Shown in pieces: positions 1 through 9,102 of a DNA stretch of 64,000 nt. The notes under the pieces were generated by a model that saw nothing but the letters and a program-made list of their open reading frames with translations, searched no databases and was not told the DNA's origin. Numbering within the stretch: the stretch's first letter is position 1; each line of letters opens with the position of its first letter. The DNA is from Pseudomonadota bacterium. Lineage in GTDB: Bacteria; Myxococcota; Myxococcia; Myxococcales; Myxococcaceae. A program made the translations under genes and the position numbers. The stretch covers positions 1 through 64,000 of the forward strand of contig JAFAAN010000071.1 of NCBI GenBank assembly GCA_023426545.1, in the 5' to 3' direction.

Positions 1-23
1 CCCCCCCCCCCCCCCCCCCCCCC
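1..23. repeat. poly-C tract at window edge
   Basis: The window opens with 23 consecutive C residues, 24 bp beyond the stop codon of the minus-strand amide hydrolase gene. It may continue outside the window. A homopolymer this long in otherwise ordinary sequence could be a contig-end artefact (poly-G read artefacts are common at read ends) or a true slippage-prone tract. Confidence 0.9.
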
Positions 24-47
24 GCCACCGAGGGGGAAGTCAGTGAC

Positions 48-1118
48 TCAGCTCGCCAGCTGCTTGTTGGCGTCGAGCTGCGGATCCACGGGGGAGAGGG
101 CGAGCGTCTTGCCATCCGCCTTCTTGAAGTCGACCGTGCGCAGGTCCAGCGTCTGCAGCCCCAGGCTGTCGTAGGTCCGGACGCCGAACGTGCGGTTCGT
201 GAGGTCCTTCACGACGACCCACTGGGTGTAGTCGAGAGAGTCCTTGCCCGTGGCCTCGTTCAGGTCGCGGCTGGTGCCGTAGGGGATGTCGACGGTGTTG
301 AGCAGGTGCAGCGCCAGGGAGCGGGCCTCGGCCGCGTTCTTGGGCTTCTCGGAGAACTCACGGAGGTACACGGCCCGGACGAACCGGGAGGGGGGCGTGG
401 AGTCGCCGGGAATCCCGAAGAGGCCGCTGCCGCAGCCGTGAGGCGCGAAGGTGCCGGTTCCCAGCTTCACGGGCGTGGCGCCACGGGACGACAGCCTCGC
501 GTAGTTCTTGAGGTTCTCCAGGTGGTCCGGGAAGGTCGGGTGGTTGGTCAGGACCGCAACGGGGTTGTGCATGTTCAGCGGCGAGTTGTCATGGCCGGTC
601 GACGCGTACAGGAACATCTGCCGGTCGGTGAACTCGACGACCATGCTGTTGCCCTTCGCGTCGTGGAGGGCGAAGTGGAGCGGAATCTTGCTCGACATCC
701 AGTCGCTGTGCCACAGCTCGGCGTCGCCGTTCGCCAGGGCCTCCTTCACCGCGTCCACCGTGGCGAAGTTCCCCACGGCCCACTCCACGAAGAGCTCGGG
801 CGCCAGTCCCCGGGACGGGTCCTTGGCGGCCTGGGGATACGTGGACGTGGGCATCCACAGCGCTCCGGCGGAGAGGCCTTCCGAGTTCATCGCATCGCCG
901 ATGACGGTGACGCCATAGAGCGTGACGGTGAGGCCGACGTAGTCGAACTTCGTCGTCCACTTCAGGCCATGCAGGTGCGTGAGGGAACCCGGTGACTGGA
1001 CCGTATGCCCCTTCGCGTGGAACCGGAACTTGGAGCCGAGGTCGACGCCGAACTCCATGCTTCGGCCAACGACGACAGCGCTCGAGTCCTCGGTCGCGAC
1101 CAGAAAATCAGTGCACAT
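48..1118 (-). CDS. Linear amide C-N hydrolase, choloylglycine hydrolase / penicillin V acylase family
   Basis: Ntn hydrolase of 356 residues that should cleave a linear amide bond; members act on conjugated bile salts, penicillin V or N-acyl homoserine lactones. The protein begins Met-Cys, so removal of Met exposes Cys2 as nucleophile and N-terminal amine. Other expected active-site positions are visible: R19 in GRSMEFG, N78 in DAMNSEG, N192 in LTNHP and R245 in PPSRF. No signal peptide precedes the Cys, so it is probably cytoplasmic or released by another route. The ATG at 1118 has a GAGGA Shine-Dalgarno 8 nt upstream. The length fits the family. The substrate cannot be told from sequence; in a soil predator an acyl-homoserine-lactone or antibiotic acylase role is as likely as bile-salt hydrolysis. 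A pair of TGACGCGTC palindromes lies upstream. Confidence 0.88.
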   Translation of the reverse strand: MCTDFLVATEDSSAVVVGRSMEFGVDLGSKFRFHAKGHTVQSPGSLTHLHGLKWTTKFDYVGLTVTLYGVTVIGDAMNSEGLSAGALWMPTSTYPQAAKDPSRGLAPELFVEWAVGNFATVDAVKEALANGDAELWHSDWMSSKIPLHFALHDAKGNSMVVEFTDRQMFLYASTGHDNSPLNMHNPVAVLTNHPTFPDHLENLKNYARLSSRGATPVKLGTGTFAPHGCGSGLFGIPGDSTPPSRFVRAVYLREFSEKPKNAAEARSLALHLLNTVDIPYGTSRDLNEATGKDSLDYTQWVVVKDLTNRTFGVRTYDSLGLQTLDLRTVDFKKADGKTLALSPVDPQLDANKQLAS

Positions 1119-1272
1119 ATGAAACGTCCTCAGTGATGCCTTCGCGCCATGCGAAGGTCTGGTGTAGGGGGGCAGTGCGTCACCAGAGCAGGACGCGTGC
1201 CACCTGCGCCTCGTTGGTGGTTCGAGTCATTCCGCGGCTTTGCGTCCGATGGGCCCGCTTGCGAGGCGGGCA

Positions 1273-1305
1273 TTGACGCGTCTGAGGGGGCTCGTGACGC
1301 GTCAA
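1273..1305. promoter_or_regulatory. Paired TGACGCGTC operator-like palindromes
   Basis: TTGACGCGTC at 1273-1282 and GACGCGTCAA at 1296-1305 form an exact inverted repeat. Each half is itself near-palindromic, and the centres are 23 bp apart (about two helical turns). The site lies in the 317-bp divergent intergenic region 1119-1435, roughly 155 bp before the amide hydrolase start and 130 bp before the beta-helix lipoprotein start. A similar pair precedes the arginine kinase gene (17881-17912). I see nothing else in this intergenic region. Confidence 0.5.
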
Positions 1306-1435
1306 CGACGGAGCCCACGAGGCGCCCCGGTGTGATGCGTGTTTCCTCTTGGGCATCGGTCGTCTAATGAGCGGATGACGCGCCCGCGGGTCGGCGGCCT
1401 GGCATCCGGCGGGCCCTGCCACGAGAGGGACATGT

Positions 1436-2740
1436 ATGCGGTTCGAGAAGGCATCGCGTTGGGGGTTGCTCGCGGTCACGCTGTCGCTGGCCGGGTGTGA
1501 GGGGGGCAAGGACCCCTTGCTGCATCCCGCGCCGAAGGAGACCGTCCACTTCGGCACCATCACTGTCAGCGAGACGTGGCGTGCCGCGGACAACCCGCAC
1601 GTGGTGCGAGGAATTGTCTATGTGAGGGGCGCGGGAAGCCCCGTGCTGACGGTGGAGCCTGGGGTGCAGGTCCGCTTCGAGTCCGAATCGAGCCTGACCA
1701 TCGGCGACGGCGTGGGGGGCGTGGGCACGTTGAAGGCGGAGGGCACCGCGGAGGCGCCCATCCTCTTCACCTCGGATTCGGACGAACCCCAGCCCGGTGA
1801 TTGGTATGGCATTACGTTGATGGGGAGCGCGGCGCTGGGGGCGTCGCTCTCCCATGTCACCGTCGAGTACGGTGGCGCGCCGCTCCCCGAGTTCGCCTCG
1901 GTGCCGGAGATGGCCCCGTACCTGTCCGCGTCGCTGCGGGTCTCGGAGCTGGCGCCGACCACCGAGGACGTGCGCACCGTCCGCGTCCGGGACGTCGTGG
2001 TTCAGCAGAGCCTGAACCAGGGAGTCCTCCTGTCTGGCGCCGGCTTCACGGAGGACTCGGCGCGGCTGGTGGTTCGCGACAACGCGGGCGCGGCCCTCTC
2101 CGTTTCAGCCAACAACGTGGGCAGCCTTCCCGCGGACAGCCGCTTCAGCGGCAACACCGACGACGTCGTCCGAATCCTCACCGGCACCGTCCAGAACACG
2201 CAGACGTGGCCAATGGTCGGGGTGCCCTACCGGTTCGCGGACCTCCATGGCCTGGGCCTGACCGGCGTCACGGTGGGGGCCGCGTCGTCCCCGGTGCTCA
2301 CCTTGAGCCCCGGGACGGAGTTCCAGATGCCGGAGACCGGCATCGTCAGGGTGGGAGCGTTCGATGAGAACGGGAGTCGCGTTCCGGGCGCCATCCACGC
2401 GGTGGGCACGGCAGAGGCGCCCATCCGCTTCGTTCCTGTCAGCGCCACCGCTCCCCGGGGCTCCTGGGCGGGGCTTCAGTTCATGAGTGAGACAGGCTCC
2501 ACGCTGGAGCACGTCACCATCACCCATGGAGGTCGGCCATACGCCACAGCGACAGGGGGGAACCTCACCCTCCTCACCCCGGCGAACCTCACCCTGCGCA
2601 ACGTCACCCTGAGCGAGTCCTCCGGCTGTGGGCTCGTGATGGCGCTGCCCGGTGAGACCCGATTCCCGGACTACACCGAAGCCTCTCTCCAGAACGTCTT
2701 CACCAACAACGACAGTGGAGCGCAGTGCAACAACCCGTAG
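1436..2740 (+). CDS. Secreted lipoprotein with duplicated beta-helix-like modules
   Basis: 434-residue exported lipoprotein of unknown function. The N-terminus has a basic start, a hydrophobic core and a lipobox ending LAG-C21, so it should be lipidated and face the periplasm or cell surface. Two related modules are visible, at about residues 40-150 and 255-370. Each carries a GTAEAPI...F stretch followed by a GxW and an HVT(V/I)xxGG strand, which resembles the rungs of a right-handed parallel beta-helix. The last 60 residues continue the rung-like pattern (LTLRNVTLSES). The ATG at 1436 has AGAGGG about 6 nt upstream. No enzymatic motif is evident; parallel beta-helix folds often bind or cleave polysaccharide, but that is only analogy. 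It stands alone on the plus strand. Confidence 0.85.
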   Translation: MRFEKASRWGLLAVTLSLAGCEGGKDPLLHPAPKETVHFGTITVSETWRAADNPHVVRGIVYVRGAGSPVLTVEPGVQVRFESESSLTIGDGVGGVGTLKAEGTAEAPILFTSDSDEPQPGDWYGITLMGSAALGASLSHVTVEYGGAPLPEFASVPEMAPYLSASLRVSELAPTTEDVRTVRVRDVVVQQSLNQGVLLSGAGFTEDSARLVVRDNAGAALSVSANNVGSLPADSRFSGNTDDVVRILTGTVQNTQTWPMVGVPYRFADLHGLGLTGVTVGAASSPVLTLSPGTEFQMPETGIVRVGAFDENGSRVPGAIHAVGTAEAPIRFVPVSATAPRGSWAGLQFMSETGSTLEHVTITHGGRPYATATGGNLTLLTPANLTLRNVTLSESSGCGLVMALPGETRFPDYTEASLQNVFTNNDSGAQCNNP

Positions 2741-2852
2741 GCCGAAGGGCGGCCGGGCTTCGTCCAGTGCTGGCCCATGTTCTGGATGGCGCCACCGGGA
2801 GCCATGCCTGGCCTCCCGGCGGGCCGTCTCCTCCCGGGCGGAGGGAGGCGTC

Positions 2853-2870
2853 CGGAGTTAGACTCCGCCA
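2853..2870 (+). promoter_or_regulatory. Candidate -10 box / start-proximal hairpin for the Suv3-like helicase
   Basis: TAGACT at 2859-2864 lies 6 nt before the ATG at 2871 and is embedded in the inverted repeat CGGAGT-TAG-ACTCCG (2853-2867). No convincing -35 box is seen at 16-18 bp. If the hexamer is a -10 element, the transcript would begin at or near the start codon. Confidence 0.35.
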
Positions 2871-5336
2871 ATGAGCTCCAGCCCATCCAGCCGCTCGTCC
2901 GTGGTCGTGGCGGAGTTGGGACCCACGAACACGGGGAAGACACACCGGGCCATCGAGCGAATGCTCGAGCATGACTCGGGCATCATGGGATTCCCGCTCC
3001 GGCTGCTCGCTCGCGAAGTCTACGACCGGGTGACCGCCCGGGTAGGCGAGGGCCGGGTCGCGCTGATGACGGGCGAGGAGAAGCGCCTCCCGCCGCGCCC
3101 TGACTATTGGATCTGCACGGTCGAGGCGATGCCGACCGACCAGCCCGTCGACTTCGTGGCGGTGGACGAAATCCAGCTCGCCGCCCACCGTGAGCGCGGG
3201 CACGTCTTCACGGACCGGCTGCTCCACGCGCGGGGGCGGAAGGAGACCTGGTTCCTGGGCGCGGACACGATGCGGCCCATGATCCAGGCGCTGATTCCCC
3301 ATGCATCGGTGAAGCGCGCCACCCGATTGTCCCAGCTGCGCTACTCGGGGCATCGCTCGCTGAAGAGTCTGCCACCGCGCTCGGCCGTGGTCGCGTTCTC
3401 CGCGGACCGTGTGTACGAGCTGGCGGAGGCGCTGCGGCGGCTGCGGGGAGGCGTCGCCGTCGTGCTCGGCGCGCTGTCACCGAGGACGCGGAACGCCCAG
3501 GTGGCGATGTACCAGTCCGGTGAGGTCCAGTACCTCGTGGCCACCGACGCCATCGGCATGGGGCTGAACCTGGACCTCAACCACGTGGCCTTCGCGGCGC
3601 TCTCCAAGTTCGATGGCGCGGAGCAGCGAGACCTCTTCCCGGACGAGCTGGCCCAGATTGCGGGCCGCGCCGGGCGTCACCTGAATGACGGCAGCTTCGG
3701 CACGCTGAACACGCTCTCCGAGCTGTCTCCCCGGGTCGTCTCGGCCATCGAAACCCACCGGTTCCCGGCGATTCGCAGCCTCATCTGGCGCAATGCCACA
3801 CTCGACTTCTCCAGCCCCGAGGCCCTGCTGGATTCATTGGCGCGGGGCCCGGGACACAATGCCTTCATCCGCGTGGAGCGCGCGGATGACTTCGATGCGC
3901 TCAAGGAGCTCTCGCGCGTCCCGGCCATCCAGGCGCTGGCCACCGGGCGGCCCATGGTGGAGCTGCTGTGGCAGGTCTGCCAGATTCCCGACTTCCGCAA
4001 GGGCCTCTTCGGCCAGCATGTCGCCCTGCTGCGAGAGACCTTCCTCCAGCTCACCGCGGGTGACGGGACGTTGGACCCGACCTGGCTGGCCCAGCAGGTC
4101 TCCCCGCTCGACGACGTCTCGGGCGACATCCACACGCTGATGGACCGGCTGGCGGCCATCCGTATCTGGACGTACATCAGCCATCGCCCGGGCTGGCTGC
4201 GGGACGCCGGGCACTGGCAGGAGCGCACCCGGAGCATCGAGGACGCGCTGGGGGATGCCCTCCATGAGCGGCTCGTCGAGCGCTTCGTGCAGCGGGCGGC
4301 GCGCAGGAGCGCGCGCCGGTTCGTCAGGCCCGCCGCGCAGCAACCCTCCGGTTCGGACAGTCCCTTCGCCAGACTGGGGCTCCTGCTGGGGGAAGTGCCC
4401 GGCACGGGGGGCGCGGCGCAGACGGAGGAGCAGTTCGTCCAGCAGGTGGTGGACGCGACGCATGACGCCTTCGAGGTGGACGCGCTGGGAAACATCGCGT
4501 TCGAGGGCCAGCCGCTGGCCCGGCTCGTTCGAGGCAAGGACCGGCGCTCACCGCAGCTCGCGCTGGCGGAGCCGGAGGTCTGGACGGGCGGCGCCCGGCA
4601 GCGTCTCGAACGCCGCCTGCTGGCGCTGGCGCGGGACCTCGTGACAGAGGCGATGGGCGGCTTTCCCGCCGAGGCACTCGCCGGGGCGGGCCGCTCCGCG
4701 GCGACGCGTGGACTGGCCTACCGCCTGTCCGAGGGCCTGGGCGTGATTCCCCAAGGCGAGGCGCGGGAGCAGTGGCGGCTCCTGGACGAGGAGGCCCGCG
4801 CGCGCCTGAGCGCTCAGGGCCTCTGCGAAGGCCATCGCTTCTTCTACGTCGCCGAGGCGCTCGCACCCCAGGCCCTGGAGCGGCGCTGCATGTTGACCTC
4901 GCTGTTCCTTCAACGGCCGGCGCCGAAGGGCGTTCCTCGTGAGCCCGTCCTCCACGCCTCGGAGCTGGGGGGGCAGGATGCGCGAGCCTTCGGTTACGAG
5001 GTCCTTGGGAGCGTCGCCCTGAGAGTCGATATCGTCGAGCGGCTCTGTACCTCCTTGCGGCACCCGCACGGCGCGAGGCAGGTGCACGCGCTCATGCAGG
5101 AGCTGCGGCTGGAAGGCGGCACCCGTGCCAGCGTGTTGCGAGAGCTGGGAGGGGCGGCTGGGCATGCCCCCTCGAAGCGGCGCCGTCGCCGCCGGCGAGG
5201 GAATCCGTCGGTGCCCGACAGGAGCGCGGCGGGGCGGCAACCCGCTCAGGGGGGCTCGCCCCCGAATGCGCAGCGGAGCACGCCCACGGAGGGGGAGGGA
5301 CGAGCCCCTGGGAACGGCACCGGGCAACGTCCCTGA
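2871..5336 (+). CDS. Suv3-like ATP-dependent RNA helicase (SF2)
   Basis: 821-residue superfamily-2 helicase of the Suv3/SUPV3L1 group. This family is best known from mitochondria, where it unwinds RNA for the degradosome. Visible motifs are the Walker A GPTNTGKT (17-24), the DEIQ Walker B box (99-102), GADTMRP (motif III region), and the motif V/VI region ATDAIGMGLNLD followed by QIAGRAGR. The long C-terminal part has no recognisable catalytic motif and ends with a basic cluster (SKRRRRRRRG), a likely RNA-binding tail. The start codon has no close Shine-Dalgarno; a TAGACT hexamer ends 6 nt before the ATG, which suggests a leaderless mRNA. It is not in an obvious operon. In bacteria the biological substrate is not established to my knowledge. 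Confidence 0.9.
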   Translation: MSSSPSSRSSVVVAELGPTNTGKTHRAIERMLEHDSGIMGFPLRLLAREVYDRVTARVGEGRVALMTGEEKRLPPRPDYWICTVEAMPTDQPVDFVAVDEIQLAAHRERGHVFTDRLLHARGRKETWFLGADTMRPMIQALIPHASVKRATRLSQLRYSGHRSLKSLPPRSAVVAFSADRVYELAEALRRLRGGVAVVLGALSPRTRNAQVAMYQSGEVQYLVATDAIGMGLNLDLNHVAFAALSKFDGAEQRDLFPDELAQIAGRAGRHLNDGSFGTLNTLSELSPRVVSAIETHRFPAIRSLIWRNATLDFSSPEALLDSLARGPGHNAFIRVERADDFDALKELSRVPAIQALATGRPMVELLWQVCQIPDFRKGLFGQHVALLRETFLQLTAGDGTLDPTWLAQQVSPLDDVSGDIHTLMDRLAAIRIWTYISHRPGWLRDAGHWQERTRSIEDALGDALHERLVERFVQRAARRSARRFVRPAAQQPSGSDSPFARLGLLLGEVPGTGGAAQTEEQFVQQVVDATHDAFEVDALGNIAFEGQPLARLVRGKDRRSPQLALAEPEVWTGGARQRLERRLLALARDLVTEAMGGFPAEALAGAGRSAATRGLAYRLSEGLGVIPQGEAREQWRLLDEEARARLSAQGLCEGHRFFYVAEALAPQALERRCMLTSLFLQRPAPKGVPREPVLHASELGGQDARAFGYEVLGSVALRVDIVERLCTSLRHPHGARQVHALMQELRLEGGTRASVLRELGGAAGHAPSKRRRRRRRGNPSVPDRSAAGRQPAQGGSPPNAQRSTPTEGEGRAPGNGTGQRP

Positions 5337-5549
5337 GCGCATTGCGGGAGCGGCAGCGCCACCAGTCATTGGCGCGGTAGGCTCCAGGTCATGTTGCCGC
5401 GCGGTCGCGGGGGCGGCCTGACGCGCCCGGGAGGCAGTGGGTGCGAGCCCGCGTTCGCAGGTGTGCAGGTGTATTCACATCGGGAGACGCGGTCTGCGTG
5501 TCAGTTCAGGGGTTTGGGCCTTGGCACACCCATTGATAGGCGTGGGCGC

Positions 5550-6179
5550 ATGAACCGCACTTCCTTTCGCATCCGCACCCTCGTAGGGCTCCTGTGCGCA
5601 CCCGTGGTTGCTCACGCCCAGGATGAGGCTCCCGCCGCGTCCCGCACTGCCCCTGCCGGGACGCCTGGGGATGTCCAGAGGTTGAGCAGCGCGGCCGCGA
5701 TGGGCATCCACTCGCTCTCGGTGGACTCCGCGTCGCCTGAGTCAATGGCCTTCACCGTGGACATCGAGCAGCCGCTGTCGTCGTTTGTCTCGGTGTTCGC
5801 GGGCGGGCACGTGGGCGTGAACTTGAAGGCCAAGGGCCTCCAGGCCGGCGGCCGTCTCTACCTGTCAGGCCGGCCTTATCAGGGCCCCTTCCTGGCACTT
5901 CAGGGAGACGGCACTCTTTTCGACGAGGTCGAGGATGTGTCGATGCGCCGGCTGACCGTCAGCGGGCTCATCGGCTATTCGCAGAGGGTGGGGGCGCAGT
6001 GGCACATCGCCCTGGCTGGCGGAGCTGGGGTCAGCTCCCTCCGCCAGGAGACCCTGGTTCGGCCGTCCTCGACCTGCGCGCTCTTCTCCTGGTGCCTGCT
6101 CGCCGAGCGCGAGCGCATCGTCGAGACGACGGAGATGCTGCACCCCGTCGTCCGGATTTCAGCCGTACATCGGTTCTAG
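5550..6179 (+). CDS. Predicted outer-membrane beta-barrel protein
   Basis: 209-residue exported protein. The chosen ATG at 5550 directly precedes a good signal peptide (basic NRTSFRIR, hydrophobic TLVGLLC, cleavage after VAHA). An in-frame start at 5391 would bury this signal in 53 residues of low-complexity sequence, so it was rejected. After an Ala/Pro-rich linker the protein consists of alternating amphipathic strands with many Gly and aromatics and ends in HRF; a C-terminal Phe is typical of BAM-inserted barrels. A Cys pair (STCALFSWC) sits in a probable extracellular loop. No family is recognised, and the function is unknown. It resembles in style, but not clearly in sequence, the barrel protein at 6890-7561. 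Confidence 0.72.
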   Translation: MNRTSFRIRTLVGLLCAPVVAHAQDEAPAASRTAPAGTPGDVQRLSSAAAMGIHSLSVDSASPESMAFTVDIEQPLSSFVSVFAGGHVGVNLKAKGLQAGGRLYLSGRPYQGPFLALQGDGTLFDEVEDVSMRRLTVSGLIGYSQRVGAQWHIALAGGAGVSSLRQETLVRPSSTCALFSWCLLAERERIVETTEMLHPVVRISAVHRF

Positions 6180-6269
6180 GGACACAGGCTTTCAATGTCC
6201 GCCTCCACCTGCTCCGCGGACATCTGGGCCTGGTTTCCTTCACGGCAACGGCTGCTGCCGCGAGTCACG

Positions 6270-6575
6270 TTACCGCGCCCGTTGCTGTGCCTGCGATTGC
6301 CGTTGAGCCTCCGCAACGGCCTGGATGACGGCTCCTCCGGCGATAGAGGACGTGCCGCCGTGGAGGTTCGTCTCCTCCGCCTTGTCACGAGGCTCGCAGA
6401 CGCAGCCCGCGCTGTTCATGATGACGACGACCGCGCCCAGCTTCATGTCGAGGTCCGTGCAGATGCTCTTGCACTCCATGGCGCGCTCCTTGGGAACAGC
6501 CATGGTCGCGGGCCTTGCGACCGTGCAGCCTGATGCAGCGATGATGGAGAGGGACACCAGCAGTTGTTTGTGCAT
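6270..6575 (-). CDS. Small cysteine-containing lipoprotein
   Basis: 101-residue protein starting at the ATG at 6575, chosen because it gives a compact lipoprotein signal (HKQLLVSLSIIAASG-C17). A longer open frame upstream codes for atypical sequence. The mature part contains four further cysteines in two clusters (ECKSIC and GCVCE) flanking a hydrophobic stretch (LGAVVVIMNSAG), suggesting two disulfides in the periplasm. The C-terminus is Gln/Ala-rich and charged (AEAQRQSQAQQRAR). No family is recognised. It is divergent from the outer-membrane gene at 6890 and converges on the barrel gene ending at 6179. No strong Shine-Dalgarno is visible. Confidence 0.65.
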   Translation of the reverse strand: MHKQLLVSLSIIAASGCTVARPATMAVPKERAMECKSICTDLDMKLGAVVVIMNSAGCVCEPRDKAEETNLHGGTSSIAGGAVIQAVAEAQRQSQAQQRAR

Positions 6576-6889
6576 GGGCCGCCATCTAGCAGAAATGCGA
6601 CGAAGTCGGCTGAACATGTCGCAGGAATACGCGGCGGGGTAGCTCGGTGGTGTCGGAGCGCAGGTGAGCCGTCGAATGCGCGGTGCGTTGCTGCAACCTG
6701 CGCTACGCACGGTTGTGCAGAGGCGTGCACAAACGGGGAGGACTCCCGTGAGAACCTTGCGGAATCCCTCGGGCGGAGGTTGGCCGATTGTTTGCATTGA
6801 TACAGCGCGGTCCATTGATGACTGCCCGGGCTCCGAATCCTGGCAATTCCGCCAGCGCCGGCCGGGTCGAGCCAAACCCCGTCACTGTC
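6576..6889. other. Divergent intergenic region
   Basis: 314 bp between the small lipoprotein (minus) and the outer-membrane barrel gene (plus). It should hold both promoters; I could not pick out a convincing -35/-10 pair. No repeat or hairpin stands out. Confidence 0.5.
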
Positions 6890-7561
6890 ATGAACATCTC
6901 TCTTCGACGCGTCCTCCCGTCGTTCCTGGTTCCCGCGGCCGTCCTGCTGGCGCTCCCCGCTGCCGCGCAGGACGACGCACCAGCGAATGACAGGCGCTCT
7001 GGAATCACCGTGGGCTTGCGCGCGAGCTATGGGCTGCCGTCCGGTGATTTTTCAGATGGCTTTGCCCTGGACGAGCGAATCAGTGGCGTGTTCGCGCCAC
7101 AGGTCGATATTGGCTACTTCATCAATCGAAACTTCTACGTTGGTGTCTATGGCCAGTTCGGTGTCGCGAAGATTCAGAGCGACGCGTGTCCGTCAGGCAT
7201 GGATTGCAGCGGGAGGGTGCTGCGGTTGGGAGTGGATGTGAGCTACCACTTCAGCCCGGACGCCGCGTTGAGCCCCTGGCTGGGCGCGGGGCTTGGCTAT
7301 GAGCACTTGCGGCTCGCCGTTTCGGAGTACGATGTCACCAGCACCGGAAGTTACACCGGCGTGGAGTTTGCCCACGTCGAGGCCGGCCTTGATTTCCGGA
7401 TAGGGGAGAGCGTCTGGCTGGGGCCTCATTTCACGGCCACGGTGGGGCAGTACTCCCGGGCCGCGCTGAATGTGCGCGGAGTCACGGTCTCCGGGAAGAT
7501 TGAAGACAAGTCCTATCATTTCTGGCTCCAGCCGGGCGTTCGCCTCCAGGTTCGGCTGTAG
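6890..7561 (+). CDS. Outer-membrane beta-barrel protein (OmpA/OmpW-like porin fold)
   Basis: 223-residue exported barrel protein. The ATG at 6890 was chosen because it gives a clear signal peptide (NISLRRVLPSF, hydrophobic core, cleavage after LPAAAQ). Upstream in-frame ATGs add non-signal sequence. The mature protein has regularly alternating strands of 8-12 residues with aromatic girdles (VDIGYFINRNFYVGVYGQFGV; LSPWLGAGLGYEHL; GVEFAHVEAGLDFRIG; YHFWLQPGVRLQVRL). The pattern suggests eight strands, as in small OmpA/OmpW-like barrels. A Cys pair (DACPSGMDC) lies in one loop and may form a disulfide. Transport or adhesion role is unknown. It is a single gene with no obvious partner. Confidence 0.78.
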   Translation: MNISLRRVLPSFLVPAAVLLALPAAAQDDAPANDRRSGITVGLRASYGLPSGDFSDGFALDERISGVFAPQVDIGYFINRNFYVGVYGQFGVAKIQSDACPSGMDCSGRVLRLGVDVSYHFSPDAALSPWLGAGLGYEHLRLAVSEYDVTSTGSYTGVEFAHVEAGLDFRIGESVWLGPHFTATVGQYSRAALNVRGVTVSGKIEDKSYHFWLQPGVRLQVRL

Positions 7562-7652
7562 TCCACGTCGTGGCGGTAGCGGCGCGGCCTGCGCTCGGAG
7601 TGGCGCAAGCCGCCTGCCGTGTCACGGCGAGCGAGCGTGGGGGGGAGGCCTC

Positions 7653-9102
7653 TTAGTGCCGAACTGGCTTTGAACCGCCGGGGCGGATGTTCTGGTTCAC
7701 GCGGAAGAGATTGTCGGGGTCGTACCGCTCCTTTACTTCGACCAGGCGGGTGTAGTTGTCCCGGTAGGTGGCCTGCACGCGCTCCTGGCCTTCATCCATC
7801 ATGAAGTTCACATAGGCGCCGCCGGCGGAGTAGGGATGCAGCGCGGACCAGTAGTCCTTCGTCCAGGCAGTGATGGCCCCTGCCTTGTCCGGGGATGGGT
7901 CCACGCCGACGATGACCTCGGCCCAACGCGCGTCCCGGAAGCTGAAGGCCGTATCGCCCGGGGCCACGCGGTGGGCCGCGCCGTCGATGGGATAGAGGTG
8001 CATGGCGGAGTGCATCGTGGGCAGGCGGTGGGCGAACGCCACGTGCCGGGCAATGGCTTCATCGCCGAGCTCCCGCACGAAGTCCGCGCGCCAGTACCAC
8101 TGGAGGCCCGGCGGGTAGAGCGCATCGAACGCGCTCTGCAGGGCGGGGAACGGCATGGCCTGTACGCCGTCGAGCACCGGGGCCCATGGCGCGCACGGGC
8201 TCGAACAGGGCGTCCGCGTGCGCCGGCTCGCCCGTGTAGCACCAGACCACCGCGCACACCTTCTTCAAGTGCAGGTGAGCGGGGAAGGGAGGCCCGGGCG
8301 GGACGACCATGAAGGCGAAGAAGCCGGTGAGCGTTTCCGGCGCAGCGAGGATGAACTCGCGGTACCACCGCATCACTTCCTCCGCGCGCTCCAGGGGCCA
8401 GAGCGTCGGCCCCCCCAGCACGGTGCTCACGGGGTGGGCCCGGAAGAGGAAGGAGGTGACGACGCCAAAGTTGCCGCCGCCGCCTCGAACCGCCCAGAAG
8501 AGGTCCGGATGGTCCTCCGGGCTCGCCGTGACGAAGCGCCCATCCGCCAGCACCATATCTACGGCAAGGAGGCTGTCGATCGTCAGGCCGTAGCGCCGCG
8601 TGAGGTGGCCCAGTCCGCCTCCCAGGGTGAGTCCGCCCACGCCAGTGGTGGAGATAATCCCCGACGGAACGGCGAGCCCGAACGCGTGCGTGGCGTGGTC
8701 CACATCCCCCCAGACGCCGCCGCCTGCGACGCGGACCGTGAGTGATTCGGGGTCGACCCGGACGCCTCGCATGCGCGAGAGGTCGACGACCAGGCCACCT
8801 TCGCAGGTACCCAGTCCACCGCCGTTGTGTCCGCCGCCGCGGACAGCCAGGGTGAGTCCCTGCTCGCGAGCGAACGCCACCGCGGTGATGACGTCTGCCG
8901 CGTCGACGCAGCGGGCGATGAGCGCCGGGTGTTTGTGAATCATGGCGTTGTAGATGCGGCAGCTCTCCTCGTAGTCGGGGTCTCCGGGACGCACGAGCCC
9001 GCCGCGCAGGCGGGCACGGAGTTGCTCGACGCTACCGGAGGCAAGCCCGGGCGGGATTCCTCCTTGAGGCGGGGTGGGCTCACGCTGAGGGTCCAGGGGC
9101 AT
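7653..9102 (-). pseudogene. FAD-linked oxidoreductase with BBE domain, frameshifted
   Basis: Two consecutive frames together encode one berberine-bridge-enzyme/glucooligosaccharide-oxidase-like flavoprotein of about 480 residues. The first frame (9102 to about 8180) carries the PCMH-type FAD domain with RGGGHNGGGLGTCEGG (the His is the usual covalent FAD attachment) and GGGLGHLTRRYGLTIDSL. The second (about 8180 to 7653) carries substrate-domain residues and the BBE tail with YVNFM and DPDNLFRVNQNI. The reading frame breaks near 8175-8185, within the GGGGCCC stretch where MGP should continue into VLDGVQAMPF; one extra base (or two missing) explains it. The ATG at 9102 has GAGGAG 7 nt upstream. 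The second Cys that gives bicovalent FAD is not seen. Either a recent pseudogene or a sequencing error. Confidence 0.85.

Noticed and set aside
1210..1240. tRNA T-loop-like GGTTCGAGTC
   Set aside because: No matching acceptor, D or anticodon stems within 90 nt on either side.
5522..5537. Sigma-54-like element (TGGCAC-N5-TTGA) just before the barrel gene at 5550
   Set aside because: The -12 element lacks the invariant GC and lies too close to the start codon to leave a normal leader; probably chance.
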